62,924 nucleotides of DNA from Scedosporium boydii (Eukaryota; Ascomycota; Sordariomycetes; Microascales; Microascaceae). Below, piece by piece: positions 57,700 through 62,924 of this stretch (positions within the stretch are counted from its first letter, which is position 1; the number at the start of each line of letters is the position of its first letter). The notes beneath the pieces were generated by a model that worked only from the letters and a program-made list of their open reading frames with translations, had not been told where the DNA came from and searched no databases. The position numbers and the translations under genes are program-made. Location of the stretch: contig NJFT01000229.1 in assembly GCA_002221725.1 (NCBI GenBank), forward strand, positions 1 to 62,924, in the 5' to 3' direction.

Positions 57700-60600
57700 A
57701 TGTCAGCCCAGTTTTACGCCTGGTATTACCCCTCGATCAGCACGCCGACCCCTAAACCCAGGGGCTATGCCACTACTCCCGCGTCTGGATTAGGTCACTC
57801 TCGGTCTCGGAGCGCCGCATCAGTGTCTCTATCAACCGGGCCGCCCCTGACGACAACCTCGTCCCTCGCCTCTCGTAAATCCACATCGTCGGAGTCATCC
57901 TCTGCGTCATCGGCTGCCTCAGCCTCCTCGGCGAATCCTAACGCTCCTAAAACGCCGACAGCACGCGCGCAGGATTCGCTTAGAACTGTTGGCAACGGGC
58001 CGGCATCCGTCACATTCCAGCAGCAGCAGCGCGCAAATCCGGCACTGCAAGTGCAGGGAGGCGCTGCAGGGCCCGTGGGGAAACAAGCACAAGCACAAGC
58101 ACAAGCACAGGCACAAACACGAGCAGATGAGGCGGGACCTGCGCAGGTGTCGGCCACACCGGTAACGAAGAAACGCCAGTCGCTGCTGCATCGAGCCAAT
58201 TCCACTAGCGAAAGGGAAAAGGACAAAGACAAGCAGAAGCTGCAGAAGAAGAAGAAGAAGGAGAAGGAGAAAGAGACAAAAGAGCGACGTCGAAGCAATC
58301 CGTTCCGCCACAGCCACGGCCACACGCGGTCTAACAGCACAGATTCCGTCATCACCCCAATCCCAATTCCCATTTCCGGACATGGTGTTGGGATCGGCAT
58401 TCTTCATAACGGCTTCATCAGCGATTACCACTACAATATCAACACGCCCGGTGCTCCTCTATTGTCTCGTTCGTCTCCCGCGACGTCCAAGACTGGAGGA
58501 GTAGGAGGACTACAGCTGTTGTCACACGACACTTCACCTCGACTTCAGTCGCTCCTCCTCCCGCATCGATTCGACCCCGCTGCTCAATCCAGCAGTAAGC
58601 AAAATAAGCACAATCAGCAGCCACAATCAGTGTTGGTAGCCCCTCATTTACAATCACAGCAGTGGTACCCTCACTATAACGACCACTACAACCACTACGC
58701 CCACTACTCTTCTCAGTACCCCTTCTTCCCCTTACCTCACCACATCACTCCCCCACACAAATGTACATGTACAAGTACCCTGACCCCTCAAGTTCCTTCC
58801 TCGACCGCCACCATCTCCATTATTCCCACTTTTCAAACCTCCGCTCCCGCTTCCGCCAACGCGTCAACACCTTCAGCGACAGCAACTGCAACAGCGACAG
58901 CCCAGGCAAGCTCGACTGCAACACCCACCAGCCCAGCCAAGCCTTTAGACATTAATTCTACGCCAATCCCACCGGCGACTGCATCCGTAACCGCGACTGC
59001 AACCTCACCCACGGCAACCCGCTTCGCCCTCGACGCCGATATCCCTGCTGCCCCTTACCGCCCGTCCGGTCCCACCCCGCCCCATTCGCCTGCGACCAAC
59101 ATCCCTACAAGCTTCAGTAATATTGCGAGAAAATCAATCGCCCCTTTCGCGGCCAATCCTCAACCTCCTCCCTCTCCCCTGCAGCTTGCCTCGATCCCCG
59201 CTGTTGCTGATCCCCTCTCTTCTTCTCTCCCACCGGTTCTCGCTTCCGCCTCTGCAACAAGCTCTGGCTCTGGCGGTCAATCCGTCGTCCCAGGACCACC
59301 AAACCCAGACTCGTTTGCCCTTAACGCCGGCTCCCGTCCCACTCTTACCGTAGATTCCCTCAGATCTCTGACAGCTGCGGCTACCGACCTCGTCGTACCG
59401 GGTCGCCGCTGCGCCTATTGCACCTACTACTCTCACCTCGCAGCCCTGCAGCCGAAGAACCTACAACACCCCCAGCAGGGCCAGCACCAACCCGGACCAC
59501 TTGCGACTCCTAGTTTCGGTACTGACCTCGCCGCTCACCCGGATCGACTCCCACTCGTCGCAACATCCACATCCTCCCCCACCGCCCCAACCCCAAAAGT
59601 GGTACCTGCAGATTCTAATAATACCACTAATAATAATACGACGTCTGCTATTGCTGCTGCTGCCGTTGGAACGAGGCTCTCCACAAATACTCCTGTTGTT
59701 CCTCCTCATAACAACAACAACCCCCATTCCTCCCCTCGCCTCCGACCCCGAAGTAAATTCGGCAAGCTGGCTACACCGTCCGACCTCTCTATAGGGTTCT
59801 TTCCTCCGAGGGTAGCCTTAACAGCCCTGGAGCTAAAACATGTCGCCATGCACACGGATGCCGAGACGGGAAGGGTCACCAAGATGACCTCGGCTTATTC
59901 TCGTTCCGAAAGCCTCTCCAGCGCCTCAGGCACCACCGCTTCGCTCAGCACGCGCACGATGGCCTCCTCGACCGACCCGTCCGCCTCGGGCGAGACCCTC
60001 TCTATGAAGTTCTTCATTACCCGCAACGGCAGGTCCTACCTAAACGACCCCCATATAACTTACCCCCTCCCAATCGACCTCGCCGAATTACACCGCCAGT
60101 CCCTCCGAACCCTCATGCTCATACAAGTCTTTGGCGGCCCTGTGTGCTCGCCGGCTTTCGCCACGAGGCCGCCGACCCGCGTGCTCGAGATCGGCTGCGG
60201 CTCGGGGTTCTGGAGCATGATGTGCCACCGGTACTTCAGAGACCGTGGCCACGGGAACATTTCCTTTACCGGTCTCGACATTGCGCCGCTAGCCCCCAGC
60301 GGCAGTGGCGATGGTGGTGCAGGCACCGCTTTCGAATTCGCGAAACCCGACCGGGACATGAAGTGGCGCTTTGTCCAACACGATATCCGCTATGCACCCT
60401 TTCCATTCGCCGACGGCGAGTTCGACCTCGTCATGGTCAAGGACATGAGCCTGGCGGTGACGCACTCGTCGCAACAACGAATGGTCGACGAGTACATCCG
60501 CCTCCTACGCCCCGGTGGTCACCTCGAAATATGGGAGAGCGACCACACGATCCGCATGCTCCGCCCCCACGTCGCCGGTACGACCTCCAGCACGGCCGCC

Positions 60601-61200
60601 ACGCAAACAGCCGTAGCTATGCCTGCAGACCACGACGAGGAGCACGAAGCCGCGGCGTCGCTCGGCGCCTACGTCATGGGCTCCAACACCCCCTTATCAC
60701 CACCCCTCAATAACTTCCTCGTCGAATACAACACGTGGCTTGTGCGTGCCCTCGAGCTCCGCGACATCTCGCCCGTGCCGTGCACGATCATCGGCCCCAT
60801 GCTCCTCCAGGAGAGCGAGACCCTCTGCGAGGTGCGGTCTCGACGGCTCGCCATTCCGCTGAGCGAGGTGCGGTGGGAGAAAGAGGGCGTCGGCGGCGTG
60901 GTGACCAAGGACGGAAAGTCGTACATCGACACGAGGGGGAAGGGGAAGCAGAAGTCGGACGCGTCGGGGCGCAACAAGACGTTGTCGGCGGGTCAGGCGG
61001 CGCTGCGGAGGACGGCGCTGCAGACGGTCGTGCAGGGGATTCAGGCGCTGGAGCCGATGTTGAAGGAAGTTAGCGGGAAGAGGCAGGATGAGTGGGATGG
61101 TTGGATAGGGAAGATGATGAATGATTTGATGAAGGAGAATGGAACGTCCTGGGGGGAGTGTCTTGAGGTGGGCGCCTGGTGGGCGCAGAAGAGGACGTGA
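57700..61200 (+). CDS. SAM-dependent methyltransferase with a very long disordered N-terminus
   Basis: Intronless, 1166 aa. The class I methyltransferase core lies at about residues 790-960: motif I VLEIGCGSGFW (828-838), acidic post-I FTGLDIAP (from 856), WRFVQHDIRYAPFPFADGEFDLVMVKDM, and RLLRPGGHLEIWESDH. These bind S-adenosylmethionine. The methyl acceptor is unknown. The preceding ~750 residues are Ser/Thr/Pro/Ala/Gln-rich. They include a (Gln-Ala)n run at 129-139, a Lys/Glu-rich coil at about 168-200, a His/Tyr-rich patch (YPHYNDHYNHYAHYSSQY) and a small CAYCTYY motif at about 571. An Ala-rich insertion interrupts the domain after motif IV, and a basic KGKQK segment follows. The start ATG is preceded by about 7 kb without genes. 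It is not obviously of the LaeA type. Function unknown. Confidence 0.86.
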   Translation: MSAQFYAWYYPSISTPTPKPRGYATTPASGLGHSRSRSAASVSLSTGPPLTTTSSLASRKSTSSESSSASSAASASSANPNAPKTPTARAQDSLRTVGNGPASVTFQQQQRANPALQVQGGAAGPVGKQAQAQAQAQAQTRADEAGPAQVSATPVTKKRQSLLHRANSTSEREKDKDKQKLQKKKKKEKEKETKERRRSNPFRHSHGHTRSNSTDSVITPIPIPISGHGVGIGILHNGFISDYHYNINTPGAPLLSRSSPATSKTGGVGGLQLLSHDTSPRLQSLLLPHRFDPAAQSSSKQNKHNQQPQSVLVAPHLQSQQWYPHYNDHYNHYAHYSSQYPFFPLPHHITPPHKCTCTSTLTPQVPSSTATISIIPTFQTSAPASANASTPSATATATATAQASSTATPTSPAKPLDINSTPIPPATASVTATATSPTATRFALDADIPAAPYRPSGPTPPHSPATNIPTSFSNIARKSIAPFAANPQPPPSPLQLASIPAVADPLSSSLPPVLASASATSSGSGGQSVVPGPPNPDSFALNAGSRPTLTVDSLRSLTAAATDLVVPGRRCAYCTYYSHLAALQPKNLQHPQQGQHQPGPLATPSFGTDLAAHPDRLPLVATSTSSPTAPTPKVVPADSNNTTNNNTTSAIAAAAVGTRLSTNTPVVPPHNNNNPHSSPRLRPRSKFGKLATPSDLSIGFFPPRVALTALELKHVAMHTDAETGRVTKMTSAYSRSESLSSASGTTASLSTRTMASSTDPSASGETLSMKFFITRNGRSYLNDPHITYPLPIDLAELHRQSLRTLMLIQVFGGPVCSPAFATRPPTRVLEIGCGSGFWSMMCHRYFRDRGHGNISFTGLDIAPLAPSGSGDGGAGTAFEFAKPDRDMKWRFVQHDIRYAPFPFADGEFDLVMVKDMSLAVTHSSQQRMVDEYIRLLRPGGHLEIWESDHTIRMLRPHVAGTTSSTAATQTAVAMPADHDEEHEAAASLGAYVMGSNTPLSPPLNNFLVEYNTWLVRALELRDISPVPCTIIGPMLLQESETLCEVRSRRLAIPLSEVRWEKEGVGGVVTKDGKSYIDTRGKGKQKSDASGRNKTLSAGQAALRRTALQTVVQGIQALEPMLKEVSGKRQDEWDGWIGKMMNDLMKENGTSWGECLEVGAWWAQKRT
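58084..58113 (+). repeat. coding CAAGCA hexanucleotide repeat
   Basis: Four perfect and one near-perfect copies of CAAGCA in frame, encoding Gln-Ala pairs in the disordered part of the methyltransferase. Hexamers keep frame when they change in number, so length variation would be tolerated. Confidence 0.85.
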
Positions 61201-61985
61201 GCCTTTTCTTTTCGTTTACTTTTTGCTTTTTTCTTTTCTCTCCCCTGAACACGTGGGGGTCTACATGCTTTTTCCTTTGTCGACGGACTGAGATGGAGAT
61301 ATGGCGGAAAGGGGCGAATAAATGGAATGAAAAAATGAGTAGGGAAAGGAAATATACGGCGAAAGAAAAAAGAACTATTGGGAAACGGGAACATAAAGGA
61401 GGGGAAAAAAAACCATTGGATACCCTCGCCTCCGGGGAGGAGAAGGAAGGAGGACAAGGGCTACTGGGGATGAAGGAGAGCCTGGAGGGAGCCTGGATGA
61501 GAGGATCGGCCCCGACTTCGAAGTTAATGGCTTGACGGAGGACGAGAACGATGAAGGGTTTTATATTGCATGCCATTTTTATGCATAGCTATGGATGACG
61601 ACGTTTGAGCCATTGTTCTTTTCTTTTCGTCTGTTCTTCTTGAGCTTTCCTTTCTCTCCTTACTCTATTTCCATTTCTACCTACACTTTTTTCTTCTTTG
61701 ATTCTTGGCAGATTCAAGCAGCACAGTTTCCGTGTTGCTTTTTTCTGATTTATTTAATGGCCGGGATTTGGGTATTTTGGGTTTAGCGAAGGCCCGCCTT
61801 TTTTTATGTTTTTCTTCGTTTTTATTGTATCAGATATCTTCTTTTGATCATGACGATACTATATTTCTTCATTAGAACTACATGCCTTGACCTCGGGACC
61901 TCCTAGTGTGATGCTGTTGCTTGATGCGTTATCAGTGTATGCGTATGATGGTAGGGGTCAACTAGATCGAACTGGATCTCGCCAG
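61201..61985. other. convergent intergenic region
   Basis: 785 nt between the stops of the methyltransferase (plus) and the LYRM5 homologue (minus). T-rich and A-rich tracts suit 3' ends. No gene is seen. Confidence 0.6.
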
Positions 61986-62753
61986 TCAATCGAACGGGTC
62001 GTATCGATGTCTGAGGGTGCGGTAGCGTTTGAGGGTGTATCTGGCTCTCGAGTTAGTTGAGATATTTCCAAGTAGTACATACAATACTGAAGTCATGAGA
62101 CGAAGATGGGCAGGCAGGTAAGAGGTCAGGAGGAAAAAGGCTCAAGCAGGTAATCCGAGTCTCGGGGAGGGAAGGCGAGTGAAATATCGCAACACGTACA
62201 GAGCCTCGATTTCTGTTTGAGGATCAAATGTTAGCCATCAGTCAAACAAACAAGAAAATTCAGAGACAAATGCAATATGGCTTTCCTCCTAGACTCGAAT
62301 CGAGGCGATTCTCTTCCTCCCGCAAGAGCGACGGCTCCCTTTGTCCTCGGGCTGATTGATGAAAGACAGGGCCATAATTTTCCATACCTTTCTTCACAAA
62401 CTCGGCCCGCGCTATACACTTCTCGATATCGCCCTCGTCGCGCACACCCGCATTCACTATGAACGCCTTATGGAGACGTCGGCGGAAGTAATCGAGGCCG
62501 AGGGGGTAGTCCCGGCCGAGGAAAAGAAGCTCTATGCTTTCGTCAGCCCGAGGTTGGCGGGGCACGTGCACGGGAGTGGGAAGGGAATAAAACCTTTGTA
62601 GATTGCGATAACTCGGTGGCGGAGGACGGGGTTTATGGATTGAGGTGGCATTTCGAGGTATTGAGGAGCTACATCGGTGAAGGTGAGGTTTGGGAGCTGG
62701 TTGAGGGTTGAGGAGAGAGGAGAGAGGAAGGAGGAGAGGAGAGATGAAGTCAT
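61986..62753 (-). CDS. LYRM5/ETFRF1 homologue (LYR-motif mitochondrial protein)
   Basis: Four minus-strand exons: 62594-62753, 62388-62531, 62200-62212 and 61986-62040; 123 aa, phases consistent. LYR proteins work in mitochondria. Human LYRM5 binds electron-transfer flavoprotein and removes its FAD. The LYR segment is degenerate (VIAIYKELLFLGRDYPLG), then come the family's YFRRRLHKAF, DIEKCIARAEFVKKEIEALY and the basic end TLKRYRTLRHRY. Exon 3 is only 13 nt: it supplies the second and third bases of one codon, then Ile-Glu-Ala and two bases of Leu. The family sequence KKEIEALYTLKRY is recovered only when it is included. Intron 1 uses the weak donor GTTTTA, while introns 2 and 3 use GTATGG and GTACGT. 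The N-terminus (MTSSLLSSFLSPLSSTLNQL) is Ser/Leu-rich and lacks acids, consistent with import into mitochondria. Confidence 0.9.
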
Positions 62754-62924
62754 CGTGCGATTGTTGTTGCCGTTTAACCTCGGAACTTGCCGAGATTGTT
62801 TATTTGATACAAGGACATGTTCAGTGCAACGACATTGGATTAAGCTCTGAATGGCACCACTCTTTTCATTGATTCGAGAAGATGTTACAATTGATTCTTG
62901 TAGAGAGGTCCTTTGTTAGCTGCT

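Overview
The window is nuclear DNA from a filamentous ascomycete (Pezizomycotina, most likely Sordariomycetes). The reasons are short introns of about 50-200 nt with GTAAGT-type donors and CTAAC-type branch sites, GC-rich coding exons, two Zn2Cys6 transcription factors, and protein families typical of that group. I could not place it to genus. I see no rRNA, tRNA, CRISPR array or intact transposon.

Fifteen protein genes are supported. From left to right: a gene-free 8 kb flank; an intronless DHCR24/DIMINUTO-like FAD oxidoreductase (minus, 8.1-9.6 kb); an AT-rich relic; an intronless protein of ten ankyrin repeats (minus, 10.8-11.9 kb); a four-exon FHIP/RAI16-type dynein-adaptor subunit (plus, 13.6-16.9 kb). 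Next come three genes for secreted proteins: a CBM52-type wall-binding protein (plus, 18.6 kb), a cysteine-rich protein (plus, 21.3 kb) and a Ser/Thr-rich mucin-like protein (minus, 22.2-24.1 kb). A Zn2Cys6 regulator follows (minus, 27.0-29.3 kb), then a 5.7 kb gene-free stretch and a second Zn2Cys6 regulator (plus, 35.0-37.4 kb).

From 37.8 to 46.2 kb lies a compact block of enzymes: a secreted seven-exon amidase (minus), a lipid-droplet hydrolase (minus), an ARMT1/DUF89 metal-dependent phosphatase (plus) and a T5orf172-domain protein (minus). The deadenylase CCR4 (minus, 48.1-50.4 kb) and a 1166-residue SAM methyltransferase with a huge disordered N-terminus (plus, 57.7-61.2 kb) flank another 7.3 kb without recognisable genes. 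The window ends with a LYRM5/ETFRF1 homologue (minus) containing a 13-nt exon.

Exon structures were derived by joining reading frames at GT-AG sites and checking phase and family motifs. Annotation from open reading frames alone would miss the true ends of FHIP, the amidase, LDAH, ARMT1, CCR4, the second transcription factor and LYRM5. The genes do not form an obvious pathway. The only loose functional grouping is the run of three secreted proteins.

The most interesting non-gene signal is a dispersed palindromic nonamer family, TACTTCGTA/TACTCCGTA. It has 15 exact copies against about one expected, all outside coding exons, and one copy sits in the arm of a 41-nt hairpin upstream of FHIP.
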